A stretch of 64,000 bases of DNA from Bacteroidales bacterium (GCA_017427385.1 JAFRSW010000005.1:1-64000); one strand, 5' to 3'; counted from the first letter of the stretch, positions 47,131 to 56,365 are shown. A program made the numbers and translations. Notes: generated by a model not told the origin, from the letters alone.

Positions 47131-47872
47131 TTATGCTATCGAATCCTTGGTTTTCAATCTGGTCCGCCAGCTCCATGCCGCCGGTGGCGATGATGCGGCC
47201 GTCCTTCAGCACGTGAACCACGTCCGGGGTCACCAGCTCCAGCAGATGCCTGTAATGGGTGATGATGATGGCGGATTTTTCGGGGCTGCGGAGGGCGTTC
47301 ACGCCGTCCGCCACTATCTTGAGAGCGTCCACGTCGAGGCCGCTGTCGGTTTCGTCCAGGATGCTGAAAACAGGGTCCAGCATCGCCATCTGGAATATCT
47401 CGTTACGCTTCTTCTCCCCACCGCTGAAGCCCACGTTCACCTCGCGCTTGGCGAATTCTCCCTTCATCTTCACGAAGGCCATCTTCTCCTTCAGGAGCTT
47501 GAGGAACTGCGCGGGGGCCATCTCCAACTCGCCCTTCGCCTTGCGGCGTGCGTTCACGGCCGCCTTCATGAAGTTGGTGATGCTCACGCCGGGGATCTCG
47601 ATGGGGTACTGGAACGAGAGGAAGATGCCGGCCCAGGAGCGCTCTTCCGGGCTCATCGCCAGCAGGTCCTGCCCGGCAAAAGTGATGCTGCCGCCCGTCA
47701 CGGTGTAGTCCGGACGCCCCGCCAGCACCGCGCTGAGGGTGCTCTTCCCCGCCCCGTTGGGGCCCATCACCGCGTGCACCTCGCCGGGCTTTATGGTAAG
47801 ATTGATGCCGTGGAGAATCTCCTTCCCCTCGATGCCGGCATAAAGGTCGCGTATTTCAAGTAGATTATCCAT
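47123..47872 (-). CDS. sufC: Fe-S assembly ATPase SufC
   Basis: 249 residues. ABC ATPase: Walker A GPNGAGKST, Q-loop FLSFQYP, signature FSGGEKKR, Walker B PVFSILDETDSGLD, and ITHY as H-loop. It powers cluster assembly on SufB-SufD in the cytoplasm. It overlaps sufB by 1 bp and sufD by 8 bp. Confidence 0.97.
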   Translation of the reverse strand: MDNLLEIRDLYAGIEGKEILHGINLTIKPGEVHAVMGPNGAGKSTLSAVLAGRPDYTVTGGSITFAGQDLLAMSPEERSWAGIFLSFQYPIEIPGVSITNFMKAAVNARRKAKGELEMAPAQFLKLLKEKMAFVKMKGEFAKREVNVGFSGGEKKRNEIFQMAMLDPVFSILDETDSGLDVDALKIVADGVNALRSPEKSAIIITHYRHLLELVTPDVVHVLKDGRIIATGGMELADQIENQGFDSING

Positions 47873-49332
47873 TATCCTATAGATCCTTCCAAATTGACTG
47901 AGAGTAGTTTCTGGGCTTCGACCGCGAATTCCATGGGGAGGCGGCTGAGGACCTCGCGGGCGTATCCGCCGACGATGAGGCCGACCGCGTCTTCGGGGCT
48001 GATGCCGCGCTGGTTGCAGTAGAAGAGTTGGTCTTCGCTGATGCGGGAGGTGGTGGCCTCATGCTCCACGATGGCGCTGGGATTGGAGTTGCGTATCACC
48101 GGGAAGGTGTGCGCGCCGCAGGTGCTGCCGATCAGGAGGCTGTCGCACTGGCTGTGGTTGCGGGCGTTCTGCGCGCCGGGATTCATCCGCACGAGCCCCC
48201 TGTAGGAGTTCTCGCTATGGCCGGCGGAGATGCCCTTGGAGACGATGCGGCTGCGGGTGTTCCGGCCGATGTGGATCATCTTGGTGCCTGTATCCGCCTG
48301 CTGATAGTTGTTTGTCAGGGCCACGGAATAGAACTCGCTGGTGGAATTGTCCCCCATCAGGACGGTGGAGGGATACTTCCAGGTGATGGCGGAGCCGGTC
48401 TCGACCTGGGTCCAGCTGAGATGGGAGTTTTCGCCGCGGCAGAGACCGCGCTTGGTAACGAGGTTGAGGATGCCGCCGCGGCCCTGGGAATCGCCGGGAT
48501 ACCAGTTCTGGACGGTGCTGTATCGCACGTCCGCATCCTTCTCCACTATTATCTCCACCACCGCCGCGTGCAGCTGGTTCTCATCCCTCATCGGGGCGGT
48601 GCAGCCCTCCATATAGCTGACGGATGCGCCCTCGTCGGCGATGATGAGCGTGCGCTCGAACTGGCCGGTGCCGCTGGCGTTGATGCGGAAGTAGCTGCTG
48701 AGGTCCATCGGGCAGTGCACGCCCTTGGGGATATAGCAGAAGGACCCGTCGGAGAAGACCGCCGAGTTGAGCGCGGCGTAGAAATTGTCGCCTACCGGGA
48801 CCACGCTTGCGAGGTACTTGCGCACAAGGTCCGGGTGCTCTTTTACCGCCTCGGAGAAGCTGCAGAAGATGATGCCTTTCTCCGCCAGGGTCTTGCGGAA
48901 GGTGGTGCTGACGGAAACGCTGTCGAAGACGGCGTCCACCGCCACGGTGTCCTTGGGCTTCACGCCCGCCAGGACTTCGCGCTCACCCACCGGGATGCCG
49001 AGTTTATCGAAAGTCTCCTGGAGGGCGGGATCAATCTCTTTCGGGCGGTCCTTGTCGCTCTTGGGGGCGGCGTAGTAGATTATATCCTGAAAATCGATTT
49101 CCGGCAGGCGGCTGAGATGGCCCCACTTGGGCGGGGCCATGGTTTTCCACTTCCGGAAGGCGTCCAGCCGGAACGCCAACATCCACTCCGGCTCATCCTT
49201 CTTGGCCGAGATGAGACGGATGATGTCTTCGTTCAGGCCCTTGGGGACAAACTCCTGCTCTATATCTGTTACGAAACCCTCGCTATATTCCTTCTCTACC
49301 GCTGCCGCGAGGATGCTCTTATCTTCTGACAT
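47872..49332 (-). CDS. sufB: Fe-S assembly scaffold SufB
   Basis: 486 residues from ATG 49332; the frame stays open far upstream, but only because it runs antisense to aroC. Core SufB strings include [45 protein letters not shown], and the C-terminal [20 protein letters not shown] with the conserved Glu/His. First gene of sufBCD-ispE. The -7 box TATCTTTG (49347-49340, minus) ends 7 nt before the ATG. Confidence 0.96.
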   Translation of the reverse strand: MSEDKSILAAAVEKEYSEGFVTDIEQEFVPKGLNEDIIRLISAKKDEPEWMLAFRLDAFRKWKTMAPPKWGHLSRLPEIDFQDIIYYAAPKSDKDRPKEIDPALQETFDKLGIPVGEREVLAGVKPKDTVAVDAVFDSVSVSTTFRKTLAEKGIIFCSFSEAVKEHPDLVRKYLASVVPVGDNFYAALNSAVFSDGSFCYIPKGVHCPMDLSSYFRINASGTGQFERTLIIADEGASVSYMEGCTAPMRDENQLHAAVVEIIVEKDADVRYSTVQNWYPGDSQGRGGILNLVTKRGLCRGENSHLSWTQVETGSAITWKYPSTVLMGDNSTSEFYSVALTNNYQQADTGTKMIHIGRNTRSRIVSKGISAGHSENSYRGLVRMNPGAQNARNHSQCDSLLIGSTCGAHTFPVIRNSNPSAIVEHEATTSRISEDQLFYCNQRGISPEDAVGLIVGGYAREVLSRLPMEFAVEAQKLLSVNLEGSIG

Positions 49333-49339
49333 ACTTGTG

Positions 49340-49367
49340 CAAAGATAGTAATTAAATATTATCTTTG
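49340..49367. promoter_or_regulatory. divergent -7 boxes for sufB and aroC
   Basis: TATCTTTG on the minus strand (49347-49340) and on the plus strand (49360-49367). Both lie 7 nt from their start codons, and the boxes form an inverted repeat with a 12-bp centre. Confidence 0.65.
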
Positions 49368-49374
49368 CGTTTAT

Positions 49375-50373
49375 ATGAATACATTCGGACAATACTTCAA
49401 AGTTTCCATCTTCGGCGAGAGCCACGGGCCGGCGATCGGCGTAGTGCTGGACGGGGTGCCGGAGAATATTCCGCTTGCTGAAGCGGATTTCGAAGAAGAT
49501 ATCGCAAGGCGCGCTCCCGGTGCGGTGGGCACGACTCCCAGGCGCGAGGCGGACAAGCCCAAGATCCTGAGCGGGGTCTACGAGGGCTACACCACCGGCG
49601 CCCCCATCACCATAGTTTTCTGGAATTCCAACGTGCAGAGCCAGGACTACGAGCAGTTCGCATCCGTCCCCAGGCCAGGGCACGCGGATTTCGTGGCGAA
49701 CGTGAAGTATAATTTCGCGAACGACCCGCGCGGCGGCGGGCATTTCTCCGGCCGTCTGACCCTTCCCATAGTGGCGGCGGGCGTAGTGGCCAAGAAAGTT
49801 CTGAATGCGGAATATGGCACCGAGGAGGCCCCGCAGAAGTTGGACGTGGACATCCGCGCCAGGCTTGTGGAGCTCGGCGGCGAGGCGGATTCCTCCAAAT
49901 GGGAGGGGATGCTTAAGGCCGTAACGGCTGAGGGGGATTCCCTCGGCGGCATAGTAGAATGCACGGTCACCGGCCTCGGCGTGGGAGTTGGCGATCCTTT
50001 CTGGGATTCGGTGGAGAGCTGCATCTCGCACGCGATTTTCGCCATCCCCGGAGTGCGCGGCATAGAGTTCGGCGACGGATTCGCGGCTGCGCGGATGAAG
50101 GGTTCCGAGCATAACGATCCCTTCGGGCCGGACGGGCCGGTGAAGAACGGCGCAGGCGGCATCAACGGCGGGCTCACCAACGGCGCGCCCATCGTCTTCC
50201 GCGTAGCATTCAAACCCACTTCCAGCATAGCCAAACCCCAGGCCACCTGGGATTTCGAGAAGAAGAAGGAGACGGTTCTCCAGGTCCGCGGCCGCCACGA
50301 CGCCTGCTTCGCCCAACGCACCCCGGTCATAGTCGAAGCCATGGCCGCCATCGTTCTGGCAGATCTGCTGTAG
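49375..50373 (+). CDS. aroC: chorismate synthase
   Basis: 332 residues, slightly shorter than the usual 350-360. It converts EPSP to chorismate using reduced FMN. Motifs include [20 protein letters not shown] near the N-terminus, [32 protein letters not shown] and the late [20 protein letters not shown]. The -7 box lies 7 nt upstream of ATG 49375. A mobile-element end begins 24 bp after the stop. The preceding shikimate step (EPSP synthase) is encoded at 54278. Confidence 0.95.
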   Translation: MNTFGQYFKVSIFGESHGPAIGVVLDGVPENIPLAEADFEEDIARRAPGAVGTTPRREADKPKILSGVYEGYTTGAPITIVFWNSNVQSQDYEQFASVPRPGHADFVANVKYNFANDPRGGGHFSGRLTLPIVAAGVVAKKVLNAEYGTEEAPQKLDVDIRARLVELGGEADSSKWEGMLKAVTAEGDSLGGIVECTVTGLGVGVGDPFWDSVESCISHAIFAIPGVRGIEFGDGFAAARMKGSEHNDPFGPDGPVKNGAGGINGGLTNGAPIVFRVAFKPTSSIAKPQATWDFEKKKETVLQVRGRHDACFAQRTPVIVEAMAAIVLADLL

Positions 50374-50468
50374 TTTTTCTGGCGCTATTTTGCGGCTGGC
50401 GCATAAGTACTTAAATTGCAGGAAGATACTATAAGTGCCTCTACAGAGCTGACTGTAGAGGCGTATCT

Positions 50469-51500
50469 ATGATTATTCTGATTATTAAACGATTAGCTGC
50501 CGGCAAACATAAATCTCAAAAAATACCCACTGTCGTACCCCCGGATCTTTTTGCAAGTATTCTTACCTTCTTGCAAAAAATGCCAACCCAAATTAAACTC
50601 GGTCATATTTATCAAAGAACTGTTGACGGCTTTCTTCTGTTTTACACGATTCCGGATTTTCTGGTGTTCTTTTCAATAGTCTGCGTATGTTCCAAAAGGC
50701 ATAGAGTCAAACTCCTCGGCATCTGCCCGATGTTCGACCACACCCACCTGCTCGCAAAAGTATCCGAAAGAAAGGAGGTTAGCGGTTTTGTTCAGGAATA
50801 CAGTTCGCTATATGCCAGAGAATTTAATAAAAGCATAGGCGAAGAGGGCTCGGTCTTCCGCCGAAACTTCGGTTTTGCGCCCAAAATTGGGATGAAAAGT
50901 GTAAAAAATGCCTGCTCGTATCTATACAATAATCCCGGGGAGAAGAAACTGTGCCAAAAAGCGGAAGAATACAGATGGGCTTTTCTTGCATATGCGGTAA
51001 GTGATCATCCTTTTTCCGAGAAGATTTCCTTAAAAAATGCGTCCAGACCGCTCCGAAGAGCCTTGAAAAAAGTGGACTATTATGCTTCCAGAGACATCTA
51101 TCTCCGGCACGAATGGTTGGAAGATATGTTTGAACCATTATCCGCAAAAGAAAAGAATCAACTCATTGATTATATAATAGTTGCATATAATGTGATAGAC
51201 TATTGCGAGTTGATTTCCTATTACGAATCATACGAAAAAGCGTGTCTGGCATTTGCCTCCAACCAAGGTAGCGAACACGATATTCAAGAGGAATTTGTGC
51301 CGGGAAGCCACAAACCATATTATATAATACCAAATCTATTGGTCAAACAGTATGGTATCAAGAAAGTAAAGGACGTCTTTCGCCTGCCATTAAAAGATAG
51401 GATGGAGCTTTATTATTATCTGATAGCGGATACGCGCATCCCGGAATGGCAACTTAAAAAGTATTTTCGTCTGAAAACGAATAACGCCATTGGCGCGTAA
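50469..51500 (+). CDS. Y1/REP-associated-type tyrosine transposase
   Basis: 343 residues. The Y1 (HUH) transposase core is at about 55-165: the HxH metal motif in FDHTHLL (H91, H93) and the candidate nucleophile in YSSLYAREFN (Y111 or Y115). VFRRNFGFAPKIG and YLYNNPGEKKL follow, as in Bacteroidetes IS200-like/RAYT proteins. C-terminal helices (DYIIVAYNVIDYCELISYYE) are also typical. The enzyme cuts single-stranded DNA at hairpins. The gene is AT-richer than neighbours and appears intact. Confidence 0.82.
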   Translation: MIILIIKRLAAGKHKSQKIPTVVPPDLFASILTFLQKMPTQIKLGHIYQRTVDGFLLFYTIPDFLVFFSIVCVCSKRHRVKLLGICPMFDHTHLLAKVSERKEVSGFVQEYSSLYAREFNKSIGEEGSVFRRNFGFAPKIGMKSVKNACSYLYNNPGEKKLCQKAEEYRWAFLAYAVSDHPFSEKISLKNASRPLRRALKKVDYYASRDIYLRHEWLEDMFEPLSAKEKNQLIDYIIVAYNVIDYCELISYYESYEKACLAFASNQGSEHDIQEEFVPGSHKPYYIIPNLLVKQYGIKKVKDVFRLPLKDRMELYYYLIADTRIPEWQLKKYFRLKTNNAIGA

Positions 51501-51531
51501 GTGCTTGAATTGTAGGGCGAGTTTTCGCCGC

Positions 51532-51637
51532 TGGCGCACAAGTGATTGAATTCCAGGAAGATGCCGGAAACGCCTCTACAGTCAGCTCTGTAGAGGCGTT
51601 TCCAGTAATTTGATGTTTATCAGCCAATTACGCGCCA
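51532..51637 (+). repeat. 106-bp element, copy 2 (right end of the transposase element)
   Basis: Starts TGGCGCACAA, ends TTACGCGCCA; a 16-bp perfect hairpin GGAAACGCCTCTACAG/CTGTAGAGGCGTTTCC (51566-51603) sits inside. The hairpin core starts 40 bp from the left end, as in the other two copies. Confidence 0.8.
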
Positions 51638-51646
51638 GCCAGCCAT

Positions 51647-52987
51647 CTATACCTCCCAAGCGCCGCCGGGGGCGAAGACGCTGGCGACCAGGGGGTCGTA
51701 GAAGCGGCCGCGCTTGGCGAGGTCCAGCACGTTGTAGCGCCAGCGCATCAACTGCACGATGGGGAACATCGCGCGTATATCCTCGCGGGTGATGCCAATG
51801 TGCTCGGGTTCATAGGGTGCGCCCGCAATCCTGAAGGCTTCCTTCATCTTGTCGAAACTCCAGATCTGCCCGGCGATGCGCTCGCGAAGCGCCGGCCAGT
51901 TGTCCCGCACGGCAGTCAGTTCGCGCCGGACTCCTTCGGCATCTGCATATTTCTTGGTGATATTCTCATACCCCAGTTTCGGCGCAGGGAAATCTTTGAA
52001 TATCTCCAACGAACGCGCTTGCTCCTCCGCCAGCGAAGGCCAGGCGGCCACGCACGCGTCGATATCCAACGAAGAAAGGTCGTATTTGACGAATTCCTCC
52101 AGCACCGCGCACATGGTCAGGGTGCCGATTGCCACCTGGAACCCGTGCGAAACGAACTTGCCCTTGTAGCGGTGATGGGTCATGTCCAGGATGTGGGAGA
52201 AGAGGTGGTCGCAGCAGGATGCCGGACGGCTGGAACGCGCGGCCTGCATCGCGAAGCCGCTCAGGATCAGTCCCTCGAACAGATCGGCCACGGCCTTGGG
52301 CTCTCCGGCAGCAACACCGGCAGGGTTGGCCAGGAGATCGTCCAGGCAGTCCTGCAGAACATGCCAGGCGGCCGGCTGTATCGGCTCGGCGTCCACGATA
52401 TCCGCAATCATCCACTCCGCGCCGGCAGGCACCTTGGCCGCCAGATCGGCATATCCCGCGGCGGTCATCGGCTTCGGAGCGGCCGCGATCACGTCCACAT
52501 CCGCCACCACGGCAACGGGCGCAGGGCACTCGAAGGTCTGCTTGGCGTTCTGGTAGGTGATGGATGCGCCGAAGGAGGTGTATCCGTCCACCGAGGCGGC
52601 CGTGGGCACGGTCAGATAGCTTTGCTGATGGTGATGCGAGCAGAGTTTGCATAGGTCGTTGATGGTGCCGGACCCCACCGAAACCGCGATTGCGCCAGTG
52701 CCGTCCAGCACGCGGTCCAGAGTCTCGATATGGTCCCAGTCGGCATGGAATTCATCCTCCTCGAACAGGAACTTCTGCACCGAAACTCCGGACGCCTGAA
52801 GGGCCTCGAAGACCTCTGCACCGGCAACCCGCCAGGTGTTTTTATCTGCCACAACGATGGCCTCGCGGCCGGGGAAATACTCTTTGAACAATACGGGCAC
52901 GCGCCCGAGTATGCCTTGCCCAAGTTCGAAGGCTTTGGTGTCGGTGGCCACCTTGAGGGCCGCTGCAATTCTTTCTTCTGAAGTCAT
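51647..52987 (-). CDS. sn-glycerol-1-phosphate dehydrogenase-like protein (AraM/EgsA family)
   Basis: 446 residues of the dehydroquinate-synthase-like/iron-type alcohol dehydrogenase superfamily. NAD-site strings are VSVGSGTINDLCKL and VPTAASVDGYTSFGASI. Metal-site candidates are in AGYADLAAK, SSRPASCCDHLFSHILDM and VSHGFQVAIGTL. These match AraM/G1P dehydrogenases, which reduce DHAP to glycerol-1-phosphate, better than AroB. Its location among aro genes might mislead. Role in this organism unknown. Confidence 0.8.
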   Translation of the reverse strand: MTSEERIAAALKVATDTKAFELGQGILGRVPVLFKEYFPGREAIVVADKNTWRVAGAEVFEALQASGVSVQKFLFEEDEFHADWDHIETLDRVLDGTGAIAVSVGSGTINDLCKLCSHHHQQSYLTVPTAASVDGYTSFGASITYQNAKQTFECPAPVAVVADVDVIAAAPKPMTAAGYADLAAKVPAGAEWMIADIVDAEPIQPAAWHVLQDCLDDLLANPAGVAAGEPKAVADLFEGLILSGFAMQAARSSRPASCCDHLFSHILDMTHHRYKGKFVSHGFQVAIGTLTMCAVLEEFVKYDLSSLDIDACVAAWPSLAEEQARSLEIFKDFPAPKLGYENITKKYADAEGVRRELTAVRDNWPALRERIAGQIWSFDKMKEAFRIAGAPYEPEHIGITREDIRAMFPIVQLMRWRYNVLDLAKRGRFYDPLVASVFAPGGAWEV

Positions 52988-53063
52988 ATAAGTATAGATT
53001 GTCCCACAAATTTAGCAAATCGGCCTTGTTTTTGTGTTATCTGGATAGTAATTTTGTAGGACT

Positions 53064-54125
53064 ATGAAGAAGATTTTTGCTGTTTTGCTCGCATCCCTCG
53101 CCGTGCTGACCGCCGGCGCGCAGGCGCTTCCGACCAAGTTTGAAGTTAAGATCAAGGCCAAAGACCATGTGCAGGGGATGGCCATAGACACCGCCGCCCG
53201 CTGCTTCTACCTGTCGTTCACCACAAGCCTGGTGAAGACGGACTATGAGGGCAACGTGCTGGCCAGCATCGACTCCATCTTCGGCCACCTCGGAGCGATG
53301 ACTTTCGACGCGGCCTCCCGAAAACTCTATGCCTCGCTGGAGTGCAAAGACGACGTGATAGGCCAGGGCATAGCCAAGCACTTGGGAAAGGAGGCCGTCT
53401 CCCAGGACCTGTCCAAGTTTTATATAATGGTGTTTGATGTGGACGGAGGACAGGCCCGGCCCGGTGCCGGAAATCCCGTGATCGCCGGCCAGTGGGAGGT
53501 CTCCGAGGCCATCAACGACTACAAAGTGCGCTACGGCTGCTCCGGCATTGACGGGGTGACCATCGCTCCGCAGATAGGGAAGAAAAAGGGCAAACCGCGC
53601 CTCTATGTGGCATACGGAGTTTACGGGGATATCTCCCGCCGCGACAACGACCACCAGATCCTGCTGGAATACAAGCTGGACGCCTTCAAGCCCGGTGTGA
53701 CGGCGCCGAAGGCATCCGCCAAATACTTCGTCTTCACCGGCAACACCACCTGGGGCGTGCAGAACCTGTGCTACGATTCCAAGACCGGGTGCATCTTCAT
53801 GGCGTGTTATTCGGGCAAGAAGCCGGAGTTCCCGAATTTCAGCCTGTTCGCCGTTCCGGTGGCGCAGAAGCCGGTTAAGAAGGTGCTGCGCGGATTGGAA
53901 GATGACGGCGAGCATCTGTCCCTGGCGCTATGGCAACAGGGGCTGCTCGGTTCAGTTAAGGGAGTTCGCGGCTGGCGCTTCTCCGATGCCTCCACCGGCG
54001 TCTGCACCCTGGGCGATGGTACCTGGTTCGTATCTACCCCGCTGAAACTCCGCGGCAAGATGCAGACCGCTACCGTCCGCCAGATCCATTGGAAAGGCGG
54101 CCCGCAGGAGAATCCGTTTGAATAG
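53064..54125 (+). CDS. secreted protein of unknown function, propeller-like
   Basis: 353 residues with a signal peptide (MKKIFAVLLASLAVLTAGAQ). Recurring short strands (GMAIDTAARCFYLSFTTSLV, GAMTFDAASRKLYASLECKD, QNLCYDSKTGCIFMACYSGK, WRFSDASTGVCTLGDGTWFV) suggest a beta-propeller. No catalytic motif recognised. The -7 box TAATTTTG (53049-53056) ends 7 nt before the ATG. Followed by a 106-bp repeat. Confidence 0.72.
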   Translation: MKKIFAVLLASLAVLTAGAQALPTKFEVKIKAKDHVQGMAIDTAARCFYLSFTTSLVKTDYEGNVLASIDSIFGHLGAMTFDAASRKLYASLECKDDVIGQGIAKHLGKEAVSQDLSKFYIMVFDVDGGQARPGAGNPVIAGQWEVSEAINDYKVRYGCSGIDGVTIAPQIGKKKGKPRLYVAYGVYGDISRRDNDHQILLEYKLDAFKPGVTAPKASAKYFVFTGNTTWGVQNLCYDSKTGCIFMACYSGKKPEFPNFSLFAVPVAQKPVKKVLRGLEDDGEHLSLALWQQGLLGSVKGVRGWRFSDASTGVCTLGDGTWFVSTPLKLRGKMQTATVRQIHWKGGPQENPFE

Positions 54126-54168
54126 CTGTAACATTTCTCCCGTGCAGTGCAGCAGTCTGTTTGAGCAA

Positions 54169-54274
54169 TGACGCGTAACCTGCTGATACATAACGCACTA
54201 CCAGAAACGCCTCTACTGAACCGACTGTAGAGGCGTTTTCAGCTTTTTCCTAATACTTAGGCACTTACGCGCCA
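54169..54274 (-). repeat. 106-bp element, copy 3
   Basis: Ends TGACGCGTAA (54169-54178) and TTACGCGCCA (54265-54274) are inverted repeats (9 of 10). The hairpin GAAACGCCTCTAC/GTAGAGGCGTTTTC lies at 54204-54240, with its core again 40 bp from the left end. Internal sequence similarity indicates the inverse orientation of copy 2. The right end stops 3 bp before the aroDA stop codon. Confidence 0.8.
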
Positions 54275-54277
54275 TCG

Positions 54278-56320
54278 CTAGTCGAACATCTCCCAGAATC
54301 CGGGGAAGGATTTGGCGACGCAGGCGGTGTCGTCGATGGCGATGGGTTCCGAGGCGCCGAAGGAGGCGATCTTCAGGGCCATGGCCATGCGGTGGTCGCC
54401 GCGGGAAGTGAAGGCGCCGCCGCGAAGCAGCCGGCCGTTCAGCAGGCGGGAAGTCAGGGTCTCACCCACGATATGAAGGTCGTCCCCAACCACAGAAGCC
54501 TCCACGCCCAGCCCGGAAAGCATCTCCAGAATAGCCTCACAGCGGTTGCTCTCTTTCCCGACCAGTCGTCCAACCCCGGAAATCACGCTCTCGCCGGCAC
54601 AGAACGCGGCCAGCACGGAGACTATCGGGAAGATGTCCGGGGCGTTGTTCAGGTCTGCAGCGAAAGCCTCCAGGGGTGCCCGGGACACGCACACGGCTTC
54701 GTCCAGTTCAGACACGACCGCTCCGGCCTCGACCAGAATATCGGCTATGGTGAGATCCGCCTGCAGCGAGGATGTATCCAGCCCGGAGACCTCGGCCTTC
54801 CCATACAGGGCGCCGGCCACCAGGAAGGGCGCCGCGCTGCTCCAATCTCCCTCGATGTCGAAGTCCGCAGCATGGTACTTCTGCCCGCCGCGTATCTTGA
54901 AGGTCACGCCCGTGCATCCGCTCCAATCCTGCTCCTCGATCATCTTCTCATCCCCCTCCATCTCGGAAGAAATCTTGATGCCGAAGCGCTTGAGCACGTC
55001 GCAGGTGATGAACATGTAGGGGATACTCTTGGGGTCGGTGACGATGAGGGTGGATGGCTTGTCGAAGAGCGGCAGGGCGGTCAGCAGGCCGGAGATCAGC
55101 TGCGAGCCGTCCTTTCCGGAGATCTCCGCCACGCCGGGGATGATGCGGCCGTCCACGCGCATGGGGACGGTGCTTTCGCGCACTATCACCCCGAACGAGG
55201 CCATGATATCGCTCACCCCCTTCAGAGGGCGTCGGGTGAGGGTTTTTTCGCCGGTGATGGTGACGGGGCAATCGTTGATCGTGGCCATCAGAGGGATCAT
55301 CAGGCGGGTCAGAAGCCCGGATTCGCCGGTGTGAAGGGTTTCCAGATTGGTGTGCGCTCCGCCGATGCCGTCGATAGTCAGCGTGCTGCCGTCCACGCGG
55401 ACCTTGGCACCAAGGGCACGGGCGACTGCCAGGGCGGATTCGCTGTCGTCGCAGGGGGAATATCCGCGGAGATGACTGCGCCCGTCTGCCAGGGCGGCGG
55501 CGATGATGGCCCGCTGCGCGAAGCTCTTGGATGCGGGCATCTGCAGGCTATTGCGGAAGAATCCGCGCCAGTCGCCGTAGACCTCACGGTGCATGGTGAG
55601 ATAGTCGATCTGCCCGGGGGCAGTGGCTTCTTCGGGGAGGCAGGCGTAGCTGAAAGGTGCGCCGGCTTTCAGGCACTCGATGCGGGTTTCGCGGCCGGCA
55701 TCGCCCATTGCAAAGGCGACGAGCGGATGACCTGTCTGTGGGGGCTCTGCCCCCAAAACCCCCGCGGCTCCCGGACTACCGACATCGCTCGCTTTGCGAG
55801 CTCCGTCCCGTCCTCCGCCGTGCGCACTGAGGTGCGCATTGAACCCGCCCGCATCATACAACGCCATGACCCGTTTTACATCATCTTCCGAATGGGCGGT
55901 GACGACGATTTTAGCGATATCGGCACCATAGCGATAGCAGCGGTCGCGCAGCTGCTGCAGATATTCCAGGTCCGGAGTGCCGGAGTAGTCGTGGAAAGAG
56001 CGGATGATTTCGGTGCCGCACTCCTCGCAAGCCAAGCGGAATCGCTTGCTGAAGCCAGCATCCGCCTCAACCTCCAGGTCCGCGAACCGGGCACCGGCGC
56101 GGATGGCAACGCCCAGTCGGCGTTCCGCCTCTTTAGCCCCGACCTCAACAATCCGACACGTCGCAATCAGCGGCGTGTCGGTGTTGGCGAATAGGTCTTC
56201 TATCTCTTCGTCCGAGAGATCGCAGCGGTCCAGGCGGATCTCCGCCATTTCTATCCACGGATCATCCAGGATGGCCAGGATCTCGTCGTATGTCTTATTC
56301 TGTATGCTGGTGCAGATCAT
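54278..56320 (-). CDS. bifunctional 3-dehydroquinase (type I) / EPSP synthase fusion
   Basis: 680 residues. Residues 1-250 are type I dehydroquinase (AroD): EIRLDRCDL, catalytic His110 in SFHDYSGTP, Schiff-base Lys137 in ADIAKIVVTAHS, and LVAFAMGDAGRETRI. Residues about 258-680 are EPSP synthase (AroA): PASKSFAQRAIIAAAL, TGESGLLTRLMIPL, and SRGDHRMAMALKIASFG near the end. Steps 3 and 6 of the shikimate pathway are thus joined. Residues about 162-197 come from the ~100-bp dispersed element at 55741. The -7 box TATCTTTG (56348-56341, minus) is 20 nt before the ATG. Confidence 0.92.
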   Translation of the reverse strand: MICTSIQNKTYDEILAILDDPWIEMAEIRLDRCDLSDEEIEDLFANTDTPLIATCRIVEVGAKEAERRLGVAIRAGARFADLEVEADAGFSKRFRLACEECGTEIIRSFHDYSGTPDLEYLQQLRDRCYRYGADIAKIVVTAHSEDDVKRVMALYDAGGFNAHLSAHGGGRDGARKASDVGSPGAAGVLGAEPPQTGHPLVAFAMGDAGRETRIECLKAGAPFSYACLPEEATAPGQIDYLTMHREVYGDWRGFFRNSLQMPASKSFAQRAIIAAALADGRSHLRGYSPCDDSESALAVARALGAKVRVDGSTLTIDGIGGAHTNLETLHTGESGLLTRLMIPLMATINDCPVTITGEKTLTRRPLKGVSDIMASFGVIVRESTVPMRVDGRIIPGVAEISGKDGSQLISGLLTALPLFDKPSTLIVTDPKSIPYMFITCDVLKRFGIKISSEMEGDEKMIEEQDWSGCTGVTFKIRGGQKYHAADFDIEGDWSSAAPFLVAGALYGKAEVSGLDTSSLQADLTIADILVEAGAVVSELDEAVCVSRAPLEAFAADLNNAPDIFPIVSVLAAFCAGESVISGVGRLVGKESNRCEAILEMLSGLGVEASVVGDDLHIVGETLTSRLLNGRLLRGGAFTSRGDHRMAMALKIASFGASEPIAIDDTACVAKSFPGFWEMFD
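55741..55842 (+). repeat. ~100-bp structured dispersed element, copy inside aroDA
   Basis: GGGGCTCTGCCCC start, CCCCGCGGCTCCCGG, hairpins GCTCGC-TTT-GCGAGC and TGCGCAC-TGAG-GTGCGCA, end CGCATTGAA. It aligns with 18498-18594; the stems differ in sequence but keep pairing. It adds about 34 in-frame residues to the AroD domain. Confidence 0.8.
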
Positions 56321-56365
56321 ATCTTTGCATTATTTCGGTGCAAAGATAGTAAAAACACCCTCTTT

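Larger units (their letters stand above)
50397..51637 (+). mobile_element. Y1-transposase element with inverted ends and subterminal hairpins
   Basis: Left end TGGCGCATAA (50397-50406), right end TTACGCGCCA (51628-51637, inverse of TGGCGCGTAA). Inside each end is a hairpin with the core GCCTCTACAG/CTGTAGAGGC (50437-50462; 51572-51597). The transposase gene lies between. The first 40 bp of the left end and of the 106-bp unit at 51532 are clearly related. Another head TGGCGCGTAA is at 51491. Boundaries are inferred from the repeats. Confidence 0.7.

Noticed and set aside
49333..50316. N-terminal extension of SufB by over 300 codons
   Set aside because: The extension is antisense to aroC and has no family similarity; a promoter and ATG at 49332 fit SufB homology.
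50437..50462. Common origin of the transposase-linked hairpins and the 52-bp palindromes
   Set aside because: Both contain CTCTACAG, but arm orientation, unit length and flanking sequence differ, so a shared octamer is not enough.
51647..52987. 3-dehydroquinate synthase (AroB)
   Set aside because: Neighbouring aro genes suggest it, but the PTAASVDGYTSFGASI and SSRPAS...DHLFSH strings fit AraM/G1P dehydrogenase, not AroB.
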